A stretch of 45,252 bases of DNA from Candidatus Cryptobacteroides onthequi. GTDB taxonomy: Bacteria > Bacteroidota > Bacteroidia > Bacteroidales > UBA932. Position numbers and translations under genes: made by a program. Location: contig JAGHSA010000021.1 of NCBI GenBank assembly GCA_018066125.1, positions 1 through 45,252 of the forward strand, read 5' to 3'. Below the pieces are notes generated by a model. That model made no database searches, was not told the DNA's origin, and saw only the letters and a program-made list of their open reading frames with translations. The first letter of the stretch is position 1. Every line of letters begins with the position of its first letter. This document shows, piece by piece, positions 1-8,157 of the stretch.

Positions 1-36
1 AAAAATGAGTGACGACGCTCACGCGCAGACACTCAT
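1..36 (-). terminator. Candidate hairpin terminator at the window edge
   Basis: On the minus strand, ATGAGTG (36-30) can pair with CACTCAT (11-5), and the stem is followed by five T (5-1). A shorter alternative stem, GTGA/TCAC, lies inside. It would end the leftward transcript predicted to start near 113. It could equally be an attenuator in front of a gene outside the window. Confidence 0.4.
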
Positions 37-78
37 ACTAACCACATAATTAATAACACTAAAACTAATAACCAAACA

Positions 79-113
79 GGTTGACGGGTGCAGAACGCAT
101 CACTTGCTCAACC
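79..113 (-). ncRNA. Possible structured small RNA or 5' leader (5' stem)
   Basis: The predicted transcript from the promoter at 120-150 begins near 113, and its first bases form a closed 6-bp stem, GGTTGA (79-84) with TCAACC (108-113), enclosing a second small GTGC/GCAT stem. With the hairpin and T-run at 1-36 this gives a roughly 110-nt structured RNA. No open reading frame of note is seen in it. It is either a small RNA or the leader of a gene to the left of the window; I do not recognise a known family. Confidence 0.3.
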
Positions 114-119
114 CGGATA

Positions 120-150
120 CAAAGGTAGGCATAAAATTCGATTCTGCAAA
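120..150 (-). promoter_or_regulatory. Bacteroidetes-type promoter reading left
   Basis: On the minus strand the -33 element TTTG (150-147) is followed by 19 bp and TACCTTTG (127-120), a full match to the TAnnTTTG -7 consensus of Bacteroidetes. Transcription would start near 113 and leave the window to the left. Confidence 0.6.
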
Positions 151-208
151 TCTTTTATAAATTTTTTTTATAATTTTTTTAAGAATTTAACAGAGCAGCA
201 ACTCCACG

Positions 209-1561
209 ATGTCGAAACCACTGTCTTTCACATACCCGTTTTGCTACGTCCCGATCCCCGAAATCGTTGATGCAGCGAAAGTTATGATTCATCGCATCAG
301 CACAGACGCGGTTCTTGACAGCGCATTCAAGGAAGGAAAGATGCTGGGGGTTCTGATGGCAGAGGAAAAGGGCTCTGATAAAATTTCTTATTTATTCGCA
401 TTTTCAGGAAATGTCGGAGGACAAAGTCTCATAGAAGGCTTTGTTCCTCCGATTTTCAATCTGCTGGATCCCGATGGATGGTACAGAAAACGCGAAGCGG
501 AGATCACAGAGATCAACCATCTCATCCCCACAATCGACGATTCCTCACGGATTGCGGAATTGAAAGCGAAAAGAAAGGAAATGTCAGTGGAACTGCAGGA
601 ATGGATCTTTGACCAGTATGTAGTTTCGAATGCGCTGGGCGAATCGAAGACCATCAGACAGGTATTCGCCGACCGCGGCATTGTTCCTCCCGGCGGCACA
701 GGAGAATGTGCGGCACCGAAACTCCTCCAGTACGCCTACACACACGGACTGAAACCTCTCGCCATGGGCGAATTCTGGTATGGCGCCTCCCCTGCCCGCG
801 AAGTGCGCCATCAGGGCAGTTTCTACCCATCCTGCACAGGGAAATGCGGTCCCCTGCTCGAATTCATGCTCCAAGGGCTTGACGTGGAACCAAACCCTCT
901 CGACATGGATGGCGCCGAAGAGGTCAGCATCATATATGAGGACGAGGCCATCATTGTGGCAGACAAACCCTCGGGAATGCTTTCCGTTCCAGGCCGTACC
1001 GCCAAGACATCGCTCCAGGAGATCCTCTCCCGTCTGCGCGGCATCCCGGTCTACTCCTGTCACAGGCTCGACATGGACACGTCCGGCCTGATCGTATTCG
1101 CAAAGAATACCGAGGCCCAGGCATGTCTCGAGCAGCAGTTCGAGACCCGGAGAGTGGAGAAAAGCTACATCGCACAGCTCAAAGCCGGAGAAACGCCATT
1201 CCGCGGCCCGGAGAAGGGCATCATAGACCTGCCTCTCATCACCGACTGGTACGACCGTCCGCGGCAGATGGTGGACTTCGAGCATGGCAGGCGTGCCGTC
1301 ACCGAGTACGAGATCACGCGCCGCAATGAGGACGGCAGCATCGAGGTCAGATTCATCCCTCGCACGGGACGCACGCATCAGCTTCGCGTGCATGCCGCAC
1401 ACCCTCAGGGACTCGGACATCCCATCATCGGCGACAGACTTTACGGGGGGCTTTCAAATGACACGCAGGTCCAGGAAAACCTGAACCTGCGCGCCTCTAC
1501 CCTTTCATTTGACCATCCGGTCACCGGGAAAAGAATGTCATTCAGCCTGATCGACAAATGA
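209..1561 (+). CDS. RluA-family RNA pseudouridine synthase with N-terminal extension
   Basis: A 450-residue cytoplasmic enzyme that should isomerise uridine to pseudouridine in rRNA or tRNA. The catalytic RluA domain fills residues 237-450 and contains HRLDMDTSGL, with the catalytic aspartate at D288, plus the downstream RTGRTHQLRVH motif. The first 235 residues are an extension typical of a long RluA subgroup: a charged helical stretch (91-132, coiled-coil-like), then GECAAPKLL (about 165-173) and a Cys-containing region (FYPSCTGKCG). It is therefore about 200 residues longer than RluA or RluC. It stands alone on the plus strand behind a very AT-rich leader. Its last 24 bases overlap the end of the convergent peptidase gene. 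The RNA target site cannot be told from sequence. Confidence 0.88.
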   Translation: MSKPLSFTYPFCYVPIPEIVDAAKVMIHRISTDAVLDSAFKEGKMLGVLMAEEKGSDKISYLFAFSGNVGGQSLIEGFVPPIFNLLDPDGWYRKREAEITEINHLIPTIDDSSRIAELKAKRKEMSVELQEWIFDQYVVSNALGESKTIRQVFADRGIVPPGGTGECAAPKLLQYAYTHGLKPLAMGEFWYGASPAREVRHQGSFYPSCTGKCGPLLEFMLQGLDVEPNPLDMDGAEEVSIIYEDEAIIVADKPSGMLSVPGRTAKTSLQEILSRLRGIPVYSCHRLDMDTSGLIVFAKNTEAQACLEQQFETRRVEKSYIAQLKAGETPFRGPEKGIIDLPLITDWYDRPRQMVDFEHGRRAVTEYEITRRNEDGSIEVRFIPRTGRTHQLRVHAAHPQGLGHPIIGDRLYGGLSNDTQVQENLNLRASTLSFDHPVTGKRMSFSLIDK

Positions 1562-3622
1562 CATCTCATCCAGGAGCCATGTGGCTCCTCCGATCTTCTC
1601 CACAATGAACAGCAGATACCTGATATCCAGGGCGATGTTCCTGCAGTAGTCCGGATCGAAGACTATATCGCTCATCGTGCCTTCCCATACGCGGTCGAAG
1701 TTGATGCCGACAAGGTTTCCATCTGCATTGATCACAGGGCTGCCCGAATTGCCGCCTGTGGTATGGTTGGTGGCACAGAAGCAAACAGGAGTATCCGGAA
1801 TATCGCCGGCCGCATAGAGGTCTCTGAGCACCTGAGGGATATTGTAGTCGAAGATCTCGGGATTGTCCTTCTCCATGATTCCCTTGAGGGTTGAATACGG
1901 CTCATAATAGACGCCGTCCCTTGGAGAGTAGCCCTTCACATGACCGTATGCCACACGGAGGGTAAGATTGGCATCAGGATAGAAGTCTCCGTCCTGTCCC
2001 ATGGCCATGCGGCCGCGCATGAATGTGCGGTATGCGAGATTGATGTCACTTCTGTAACGGAGCCATTCCGGCTGGATATCGGATGCCATCCATTCCGAAT
2101 AGCCCTTTTGGAACCTGTATGCAGGGTCGGCAAGTATCGCGTCTCTGTCAGCTTCGGTGAGAGATGCAGCACGCTCCGGATCGGCAAAGATCGAATTGGT
2201 GAAGATATCCTCCGCCCATGCCTCTACAGACCCGTAAGCTGCCATATTCTCTTTGTGGAACGCAGGCTTGAATTCCTCTGGCATATTCTCATCAAAGCTC
2301 TTCATCACAAGGACAAAAGACTCCTTGTCTATAGGAAGATAATAGTCCTTGAAGAAGTAGCGTGCATTTCCCTTGACCCTTTCCGGCTCGGAAAGGAGGC
2401 TGAGTGTGCGGGCTGCAAAAGCCGGCAGCTCTATCGTCGCTGCAGTCTCATTGTAGTACATGCGTGCAAAGTCATACTTCTCGAAATCCTTGTACAGAGC
2501 GATGATGCGGTCTGCGGAGCCTTCGAACTCTGTTCCCCTGGACCACTCTCCGAACTTTTTCTCATATGCAAGCTTGTTCTCGACCGCCTTCATCCTCTTG
2601 ATGCCGAGGGCCTCACCCTGCCACTTCTTCCATGCATTGGATACTCTGGCATACTTTGCAGAATACTGGATCCTGACTGCCTGGCTCTCTGACATGTACT
2701 TGTTCATCACATCCAGTCTCTTTGTCCTGAGTGCGATACCGTGAGGATCCGACACCTCTCCGATATATCTGGCAGCCTCGGAAACGATATACTCCTGAGT
2801 CGATCCCGGGAAACCGTAGATGAAGGTGAAATCCCCTTCTTTCACGCCGGCACGTGAGATCTTGAAAAACTTCTTCGGCTGGTAAGGGACATTATCCTCG
2901 CTGTAGTCGGCAGGGTTGTTATCCTTGTCGGCATAGATGCGGAAGATGGAGAAATCACCCGTGTGGCGAGGCCACATCCAGTTGTCGGTGTCACCGCCGA
3001 ATTTGCCTATGGAGCTTGGAGGTGCTCCCACGAAGCGTATGTCGCGGTAGTCACGATAGAGGAACAGGAAATACTGGTTGCCGTAATAGAGAGGTTCAAC
3101 TCTGGCCTTAAGACCGTTGCCCGGAGAAGTCACCTCTTTCTTGATGGCATTCATATTCTTGTTGACCACCTCATTTCTCTCGCTCTCTGTCATGTCGTCA
3201 GACACGCCTTTCAGGACAGCCGAGGTCACATCTTCCATCCTCTCCAGGAAGCTGACGGTAAGTCCGCGGCACGGGAGTTCCTGAGAGCGGTTCATAGCCC
3301 AGAAGCCGTCGCGGAGATAGTCATGCTCAACGCTGCTGTGGCTCTGGATCATGCTGTAGCCGCAATGATGGTTGGTGAAAAGGAGACCTTCGCCGGACAC
3401 GACTTCTCCGGTGCAGCCTGATCCGAAGAGGATCACTGCATCTTTGAGAGATGCCTGGTTGATGCTGTAGATGTCTTCTGCTGAAAGCTTGAAGCCCTTG
3501 GCCTGCATGTCACCGATACGCTGTGAGATGAGCGCCGGGATCCACATGCCTTCATCGGCCTTTGCAGGCACCACGCTCATGGTGAATGCCAGGATAAGGG
3601 CCGCAACGATTGATTTTTTCAT
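1538..3622 (-). CDS. S46 family dipeptidyl peptidase, DPP11-type (Asp/Glu-specific)
   Basis: A 694-residue secreted serine exopeptidase that removes dipeptides from the N-terminus of peptides, probably in the periplasm. A signal peptide ends at about AKA22. The chymotrypsin-like triad is visible: His in TNHHCGY (85/86), Asp223 in RHTGDFS and Ser626 in GGNSGSP. Length fits the S46 family (about 700-720). Eighteen residues after the catalytic Ser is Arg644 in NFDRVWEG. In Porphyromonas gingivalis this position is Arg673 in DPP11 (acidic P1) and Gly in DPP7, so I infer Asp/Glu specificity. It is a single gene, divergent from the lipoprotein gene at 3694. In amino-acid-fermenting Bacteroidales such enzymes feed on peptides. 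Confidence 0.9.
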   Translation of the reverse strand: MKKSIVAALILAFTMSVVPAKADEGMWIPALISQRIGDMQAKGFKLSAEDIYSINQASLKDAVILFGSGCTGEVVSGEGLLFTNHHCGYSMIQSHSSVEHDYLRDGFWAMNRSQELPCRGLTVSFLERMEDVTSAVLKGVSDDMTESERNEVVNKNMNAIKKEVTSPGNGLKARVEPLYYGNQYFLFLYRDYRDIRFVGAPPSSIGKFGGDTDNWMWPRHTGDFSIFRIYADKDNNPADYSEDNVPYQPKKFFKISRAGVKEGDFTFIYGFPGSTQEYIVSEAARYIGEVSDPHGIALRTKRLDVMNKYMSESQAVRIQYSAKYARVSNAWKKWQGEALGIKRMKAVENKLAYEKKFGEWSRGTEFEGSADRIIALYKDFEKYDFARMYYNETAATIELPAFAARTLSLLSEPERVKGNARYFFKDYYLPIDKESFVLVMKSFDENMPEEFKPAFHKENMAAYGSVEAWAEDIFTNSIFADPERAASLTEADRDAILADPAYRFQKGYSEWMASDIQPEWLRYRSDINLAYRTFMRGRMAMGQDGDFYPDANLTLRVAYGHVKGYSPRDGVYYEPYSTLKGIMEKDNPEIFDYNIPQVLRDLYAAGDIPDTPVCFCATNHTTGGNSGSPVINADGNLVGINFDRVWEGTMSDIVFDPDYCRNIALDIRYLLFIVEKIGGATWLLDEMSFVDQAE

Positions 3623-3641
3623 GATTGTTCGGTTTTACGGA

Positions 3642-3671
3642 TTGCGAATTTAGCATAATTTGCTATCTTGA
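3642..3671 (+). promoter_or_regulatory. Promoter of the lipoprotein gene
   Basis: TTG (3642-3644), 19 bp, then TATCTTGA (3664-3671), one mismatch to TAnnTTTG. It lies in the 71-bp divergent gap and gives a leader of about 15-20 nt before the ATG at 3694. Confidence 0.45.
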
Positions 3672-3693
3672 CCAAAATACAACTACATAGCAA

Positions 3694-5049
3694 ATGCGAA
3701 GAATTGCTTTTATCATTGCAGCGATAGCCGTGCTGGCATCCTGCGCACCCAAGACTGACGTGACACTCTCTGGCGGACAGAAATGGTTTGCCGTCGGCGA
3801 ATATGAGGACTTCTGCCTCACGGGACAGGCCAAGGCAACGGACAATGCCACCGCTTCCATATGGTTCGCTACCGACAAGAAACTCGGCAAGGGATATGAG
3901 GTACTGCTCTGCAACGGACCTGTGGACGGCACACGCAAGACTGGCAGTCTCGCATCCGTGCGCAATCTCTACCGCAGCCTCGCCAAGGATGGCGAATGGT
4001 TTGACTTTGAGGTAAGTGTGAGCGGCAAGTGCATAGCAGTTAGGATCAACGGCACCGATGTGGTATGCTATACCGAGCCTGAGAATCCATACAGAAACGA
4101 GCGCCATGCATCGCAGCTGCTTGGAAAGGGCAAGGTCGGGATCTGCGGTACCTCAGGAGAGGTCGAGTTCAGAAAACTCAATGTGACGGTCCCTGATGCA
4201 GTCGACAGCGAGTTCACAATGGCTGCAGTGGATGAGCAGAATGACGGCGTTATACGCCTGCAGCAGGAGGACTTCCCTGTCATCGACTGGCACGTGCACC
4301 TCAAGGGAGGTCTCACCAAGGAGATGGCACACGCAATGTCTATGAATTACGGCATCAATTATGGTGTCGCACCGAATGCAGGAGAAGGCGGAGTGGGACG
4401 CATGCTCGCTGATGATGCAGAGGTGTATTCATATTATGATGAAGTCAAGGACGAGCCTTTCCTTTTCGGTGTTCAGGGCGAGGGCCGCAAGTGGACCCAG
4501 GTATTCTCGCAGGAGGCTCTGGGTATCTTCGAATATCTCTTCACCGATGCCATGACCATCATGGACCACAAGGGACGCAATTCGCGCATCTACCGCGCCG
4601 AGGAAGTGCGACGCGACGGTGTCACCAAAGATCAGTACATGGAGCAGATCGTGAAGCAGACAGAGCTCATCCTCACAAATGAACCTGCCGACATCTATGC
4701 CAACGCCACCTATATCCCTGAAGACATGCAGGAGGATTATGATGCATACTGGACAGATGAGAGGGTCGACAGGGTGCTGGATGTCCTCAAGAAGAACAGC
4801 ATCGCCCTCGAGATCAACGCGCGTTACAAGATCCCCAGCTATGACATCATCAGGAAAGCGAAGGCACGCGGCATCAAGTTCACTTTCGGCACAAACAATG
4901 TCAATGCCGACTTCGGGCGTCTCGAGTATGCCATCGGCGCCATCGAGGCCTGCGGCCTCACCGTAGACGACATGTGGTTCCCGTCAATGAGCATCCGCTC
5001 AAGCCGCCCTGTAGTCATCTACAACCACTTCCCGGAGCTTGAAAAGTAA
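3694..5049 (+). CDS. Lipoprotein with LamG/DUF1080-like domain and PHP-like hydrolase domain
   Basis: A 451-residue predicted lipoprotein: the lipobox LASC places the acylated Cys at residue 17. Residues 25-167 resemble a concanavalin/LamG fold of the DUF1080 (3-keto-disaccharide hydrolase) type, including the usual pattern of a hydrophobic strand, DGEWFDFEV and a terminal VEFRKLNV. Residues 190-451 begin with VIDWHVHLKGG, a metal-binding HxH pair (H200, H202), and end with a strand-rich stretch (ALEINARYK, FTFGTNNVN) like the PHP/amidohydrolase barrel. The usual C-terminal SDAH of PHP proteins is replaced by GTNN. I infer a cell-surface or periplasmic metal-dependent hydrolase acting on a glycan-derived substrate; the exact reaction is unknown. 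Transcribed alone. Confidence 0.65.
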   Translation: MRRIAFIIAAIAVLASCAPKTDVTLSGGQKWFAVGEYEDFCLTGQAKATDNATASIWFATDKKLGKGYEVLLCNGPVDGTRKTGSLASVRNLYRSLAKDGEWFDFEVSVSGKCIAVRINGTDVVCYTEPENPYRNERHASQLLGKGKVGICGTSGEVEFRKLNVTVPDAVDSEFTMAAVDEQNDGVIRLQQEDFPVIDWHVHLKGGLTKEMAHAMSMNYGINYGVAPNAGEGGVGRMLADDAEVYSYYDEVKDEPFLFGVQGEGRKWTQVFSQEALGIFEYLFTDAMTIMDHKGRNSRIYRAEEVRRDGVTKDQYMEQIVKQTELILTNEPADIYANATYIPEDMQEDYDAYWTDERVDRVLDVLKKNSIALEINARYKIPSYDIIRKAKARGIKFTFGTNNVNADFGRLEYAIGAIEACGLTVDDMWFPSMSIRSSRPVVIYNHFPELEK

Positions 5050-5063
5050 GATAACACACTGCT

Positions 5064-5172
5064 GCATCTGATTTCGACCGCTGGGCAAAACATCTGCTCC
5101 AGGCAATGTCTCACAGTTCAGACGCTTTGCGTCTCTGACTGCTCGACGGCCTTCCGCATCTGATTGCCCAGC
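5064..5172. repeat. Structured intergenic block with nested direct and inverted repeats
   Basis: GCATCTGATT occurs twice as a direct repeat (5064-5073, 5156-5165). GCTGGGCAA (5080-5088) and TTGCCCAGC (5164-5172) form a 9-bp perfect inverted repeat. Between them sits a hairpin AGACGC-TTT-GCGTCT (5120-5134), extendable by CAGT/ACTG. No plausible gene is seen here. It may be a folded RNA or a dispersed palindromic element. Confidence 0.4.
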
Positions 5173-5185
5173 TGCATTGAGACAC

Positions 5186-5213
5186 AAAGGCTGACCTGAA
5201 GAGGCCAGCCTTT
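5186..5213 (-). terminator. Terminator downstream of purA
   Basis: AAAGGCTG (5186-5193) pairs with CAGCCTTT (5206-5213), with CCT/AGG extending the stem inward. It sits 22 bp past the purA stop and may also stop the convergent lipoprotein transcript, since it is near symmetrical. The T-run is short. Confidence 0.6.
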
Positions 5214-5235
5214 CATGATGTATGAAATCAGGTAA

Positions 5236-6504
5236 TTACCTGTAGATAGTCTCGCTGCGGTCAGGACCGACAGAGATGATGGATACAGGCACTCCTGTGT
5301 AATCCTCAATGAACTTGATATAATCCTTGAGCTCCTGAGGAAGCTCATCATATGTCCTGCACTTTGAAGTGTCAGCCTTCCAGCCCTTGAACTCCTTGTA
5401 GACAGGCTCCACTGCCACGTCATTTGCCTCATAAGGGAACCAGTCGATCTCCTGGCCGTTCACCTTATAGCCTACAGCAGCCTTCACTGTATCGAAGTCG
5501 TTCATGACATCGCACTTCATCATGATGAGAGATGTAGCGCCATTCATCATCACGGTATACTTGAGGGCTACGAGGTCGAGCCAGCCTGTACGGCGTGGAC
5601 GTCCTGTGGTGGCACCGAACTCATGACCGATCTGACGGAGAGTCTCACCGACCTCATCATTGAGCTCTGTAGGGAACGGACCGCTGCCGACTCTGGTGCA
5701 GTATGCCTTGAAGATACCGAGCACATTGCCGATGGCAGAAGGAGCGACTCCGAGACCTGTGCAGGCACCTGCACAGAGAGTATTTGAAGAAGTCACGAAC
5801 GGATATGTACCGAAATCGATGTCGAGAAGAGATCCCTGTGCGCCTTCCGCGAGGATCGCTGTATCGCCAGCGAGATACCTGTTCACAACAACCTCATTGT
5901 CGATGAACTCGAAACGGCGGAGAGCTTCTACAGCCTCCATCCACTTCTTCTCATACTCTGTGATGTCAGCCTCATAGTTGAGCTGCTTGAGGGTGCCCAT
6001 GTGTGAAGCCTTGAGAGCCTCATATCTTGCAGTGAAATTGTCTGATGTGATGTCACCCACGCGAAGACCTGTACGCGCGATCTTGTCGGTGTATGCAGGA
6101 CCGATGCCCTTGAGGGTGGAACCGATCTTTGACTTGCCCTTTGCAGCCTCGTTTGCGGCATCGAGAGCCCTGTGGGTAGGAAGGATGAGATTTGCTCTCT
6201 TTGCTATCCTGAGTCGGGATGCGACATCGACTCCCTTTGCCTCTATGGCAGCGATCTCCTCCATGAGGATGACAGGATCGATTACCACACCGTTGCCGAT
6301 GATATTTACAGAACCGTCACGGAAGATGCCGGAAGGTACGGTATGAAGGACGAAGCTGTCGCCAGCGAAATGGATCGAATGGCCTGCATTAGGTCCGCCC
6401 TGGAATCTTGCGACTACATCATATCCCGGAGTCAGGACATCTACGACTTTACCTTTTCCCTCATCGCCCCACTGGAGGCCGAGAACAACATCTACTTTTT
6501 TCAT
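5236..6504 (-). CDS. purA: Adenylosuccinate synthetase
   Basis: A 422-residue cytoplasmic enzyme that condenses IMP with aspartate using GTP to form adenylosuccinate, the first committed step to AMP. The N-terminal GLQWGDEGKGK is the glycine-rich phosphate loop, followed by GPNAGHSI with the catalytic His. Further family motifs are GSTLKGIGPAYTDK and TTGRPRRTGWLD, with the IMP/GTP-binding arginines. The length is that of the bacterial family (about 425-430), so the start at 6504 is well supported. It has its own promoter (6531-6561) and terminator, so it is monocistronic, although the MATE gene lies just upstream on the same strand. Confidence 0.98.
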   Translation of the reverse strand: MKKVDVVLGLQWGDEGKGKVVDVLTPGYDVVARFQGGPNAGHSIHFAGDSFVLHTVPSGIFRDGSVNIIGNGVVIDPVILMEEIAAIEAKGVDVASRLRIAKRANLILPTHRALDAANEAAKGKSKIGSTLKGIGPAYTDKIARTGLRVGDITSDNFTARYEALKASHMGTLKQLNYEADITEYEKKWMEAVEALRRFEFIDNEVVVNRYLAGDTAILAEGAQGSLLDIDFGTYPFVTSSNTLCAGACTGLGVAPSAIGNVLGIFKAYCTRVGSGPFPTELNDEVGETLRQIGHEFGATTGRPRRTGWLDLVALKYTVMMNGATSLIMMKCDVMNDFDTVKAAVGYKVNGQEIDWFPYEANDVAVEPVYKEFKGWKADTSKCRTYDELPQELKDYIKFIEDYTGVPVSIISVGPDRSETIYR

Positions 6505-6530
6505 TTGAAATTACACTTACTAATTCTACA

Positions 6531-6561
6531 CAAAGATAGTCAGCTTAATCTTAAATAACAA
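6531..6561 (-). promoter_or_regulatory. Promoter of purA
   Basis: TTG (6561-6559), 20 bp, then TATCTTTG (6538-6531), a full match to the Bacteroidetes -7 box. It sits in the 70-bp gap between the MATE stop and purA and predicts a leader of about 20 nt. Confidence 0.65.
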
Positions 6562-6574
6562 GTTGAGACGGGAA

Positions 6575-7912
6575 TCATCGGCCCATTTTGCGGAGACTCG
6601 TCACGCAGAGTGGGAGCGCCAGCAGGAACGACAGTGCATCCGCGACTGGCTGCGCGCACACAAGACCGTCCAGGCCGGCAATGCTGACGGAGACAAGGAT
6701 TGCAGGAATGATGAACAGGCCGTTCCTGGCTATGGCGAGCACCAATGCCTTCATGGTCTCACGGGTATTCTGGAGGTACATGTTGGACATGGTGATGAAG
6801 CCGAGCAGAGGATATGTGAAGCACTGCGCCCTCAGCACCCTTGCACCCAGATCCACGACATCCGGATCATCCCTGAAAACGCCTATTATTTGCGGGGCAA
6901 GCAGCTCGCCCAGCACGAATATCACCAGGCAGTAGGCAGTCTCGACAGCGACGCTGAAGCGGAACGCCTTCCTCAGACGGTCATATAGCCCCGCGCCGAA
7001 ATTGTACCCGCATACCGGCTGGAAGCCCTGGCCGAATCCGAGCAGCACTGAGAATGTCAGGTGCATCACCCTTCCCACGACAGAGAATGCAGCAAGCGCA
7101 AAGTCGCCGTATGCACCGGCGCAGTTGTTGAGCACGATGGTGGACACGCAGAGCAGGCCCTGACGTGCGAGCGACGGCAGGCCGCCGGCACATATTTCCC
7201 GGTAGAGGGCCAGGCCTGGCTTGAAATCCCTGAGACGTATGGCGATGCCGCCATTCATCCTGCACAGCCTGAGCATCAGGCAGAATGCGACAGCCTGCGA
7301 GATGGCAGTGGCAAGTCCGGCGCCGGCCACTCCCATTTTCAGGAGGAATATGAACACCGGATCCAGAGCCACATTGAGCACCGCGCCGCTCATGATGCCG
7401 TAGACGGCATATGAGGCATTCCCCTGGAAGCGCATGTGGTTGTTGAGCACGAATGTGCCGACGATGAAAGGAGTGCCCAGGAGTATGTATCTGAAATACG
7501 GGATCGCATGGGGCAGGACGGTCGGTGTCGAGCCGAAGAAGCTCAGCACCGGGCGGGAGAATATCATGCACAGCGCCGCAATGATGCAGCCCAGCCCCAC
7601 GGCGGATATGAATCCTGTCGAGGCCATGATCTCCGCCTCGCGGTCCTTTCGCGCACCGAGTGCACGGGAGATGAAGTTGCCTGAGCCGATGCCGAAGAAG
7701 AAGGACACGGCCTGCATGATGGCCATGTATGAGAACACCACTCCGAGTGCAGCCGTAGACTGCGTATCAAGCCGGCCGACGAAGTAGGTATCTATGATAT
7801 TGTAAAGACTGCTCACAATCATGCTGAGGATGGACGGGACAGCCATCGACGAAACCAGTCTGCGTACCGGTCTTGTGGTCATCTCGACATATCTTGCATC
7901 CCTGTCTGTCAT
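6575..7912 (-). CDS. MATE family multidrug/cation antiporter
   Basis: A 445-residue inner-membrane protein with about 12 hydrophobic segments in two six-helix halves. The start of each half shows MATE features: SMAVPSILSMIVSSLYNIIDTYFVGRL near residue 21, and AGGLPSLARQG with GFGQGFQPVCGYNFGAG in the second half. Such proteins export organic cations or toxins using Na+ or H+ gradients; the substrate here is unknown. The start at 7912 gives a 20-residue hydrophilic N-terminus. A second in-frame Met (METTRPVRRL region, residue 11) could also serve. It is divergent from the pyr operon and followed by the separately promoted purA. Confidence 0.9.
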   Translation of the reverse strand: MTDRDARYVEMTTRPVRRLVSSMAVPSILSMIVSSLYNIIDTYFVGRLDTQSTAALGVVFSYMAIMQAVSFFFGIGSGNFISRALGARKDREAEIMASTGFISAVGLGCIIAALCMIFSRPVLSFFGSTPTVLPHAIPYFRYILLGTPFIVGTFVLNNHMRFQGNASYAVYGIMSGAVLNVALDPVFIFLLKMGVAGAGLATAISQAVAFCLMLRLCRMNGGIAIRLRDFKPGLALYREICAGGLPSLARQGLLCVSTIVLNNCAGAYGDFALAAFSVVGRVMHLTFSVLLGFGQGFQPVCGYNFGAGLYDRLRKAFRFSVAVETAYCLVIFVLGELLAPQIIGVFRDDPDVVDLGARVLRAQCFTYPLLGFITMSNMYLQNTRETMKALVLAIARNGLFIIPAILVSVSIAGLDGLVCAQPVADALSFLLALPLCVTSLRKMGR

Positions 7913-7941
7913 CGTGAGAGAGTCGTTGTGAAAAAGTGGTG

Positions 7942-7949
7942 CAAAAATA
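7942..7949 (-). promoter_or_regulatory. Likely -7 box of the MATE gene
   Basis: TATTTTTG on the minus strand (7949-7942) matches TAnnTTTG and lies 29 bp before the ATG at 7912. No clear TTG -33 element is found at the right distance, so the call is tentative. Confidence 0.35.
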
Positions 7950-7972
7950 GAAAAATGAGATGAATGCTATTG

Positions 7973-8003
7973 TTGAATCTGTTATTTTTTATTCGTAATT
8001 TTG
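7973..8003 (+). promoter_or_regulatory. Promoter of the pyrimidine operon
   Basis: TTG (7973-7975), 20 bp, then TAATTTTG (7996-8003), a full consensus match. Transcription should begin around 8008-8011, exactly where the 48-codon leader ORF starts. The leader before pyrK is therefore about 165 nt. Confidence 0.65.
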
Positions 8004-8010
8004 CATCTCG

Positions 8011-8157
8011 ATGAGACGTATGACTGGTCATATCGGTAAGGTGGATAGCAGAGAAAATCTGCAGTCAGACTTTTTCCTTTCCCAGTTTCCTGTGTCATCC
8101 AAGATTATTGTTGCTGAGGCGTCTGTATTCCAGGCGTCTATTTTTTTATACATCTGA
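8011..8157 (+). CDS. Candidate pyr operon leader peptide (48 codons)
   Basis: An ATG at 8011 opens a frame of 48 codons that ends with TGA at 8155-8157, 18 bp before pyrK. The ATG lies 7 nt after the -7 box, so the frame would be translated leaderless. The message is rich in U runs (codons for DFFLSQFP near 8068-8091 and SIFLYI at its end, with T7 at 8141-8147). It also holds a weak hairpin, TCTG-CAGT-CAGA, followed by TTTTT, and a direct repeat AGGCGTCT (8117-8124, 8132-8139). The E. coli pyrBI leader peptide has a similar size and U-rich coding region, which is used for UTP-sensitive attenuation; a like role here is inference. A frame of this length can also be open by chance. Confidence 0.4.
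   Translation: MRRMTGHIGKVDSRENLQSDFFLSQFPVSSKIIVAEASVFQASIFLYI

Noticed and set aside
584..1420. Long minus-strand open frame (278 codons) inside the RluA-like gene
   Set aside because: It is antisense to a clear enzyme domain, has no recognisable motif and reflects the GC-rich codon pattern of the plus-strand gene.
5050..5235. tRNA or short gene in the lipoprotein-purA gap
   Set aside because: No T-loop sequence, acceptor stem or coding frame with a recognisable product; only repeats and a terminator.
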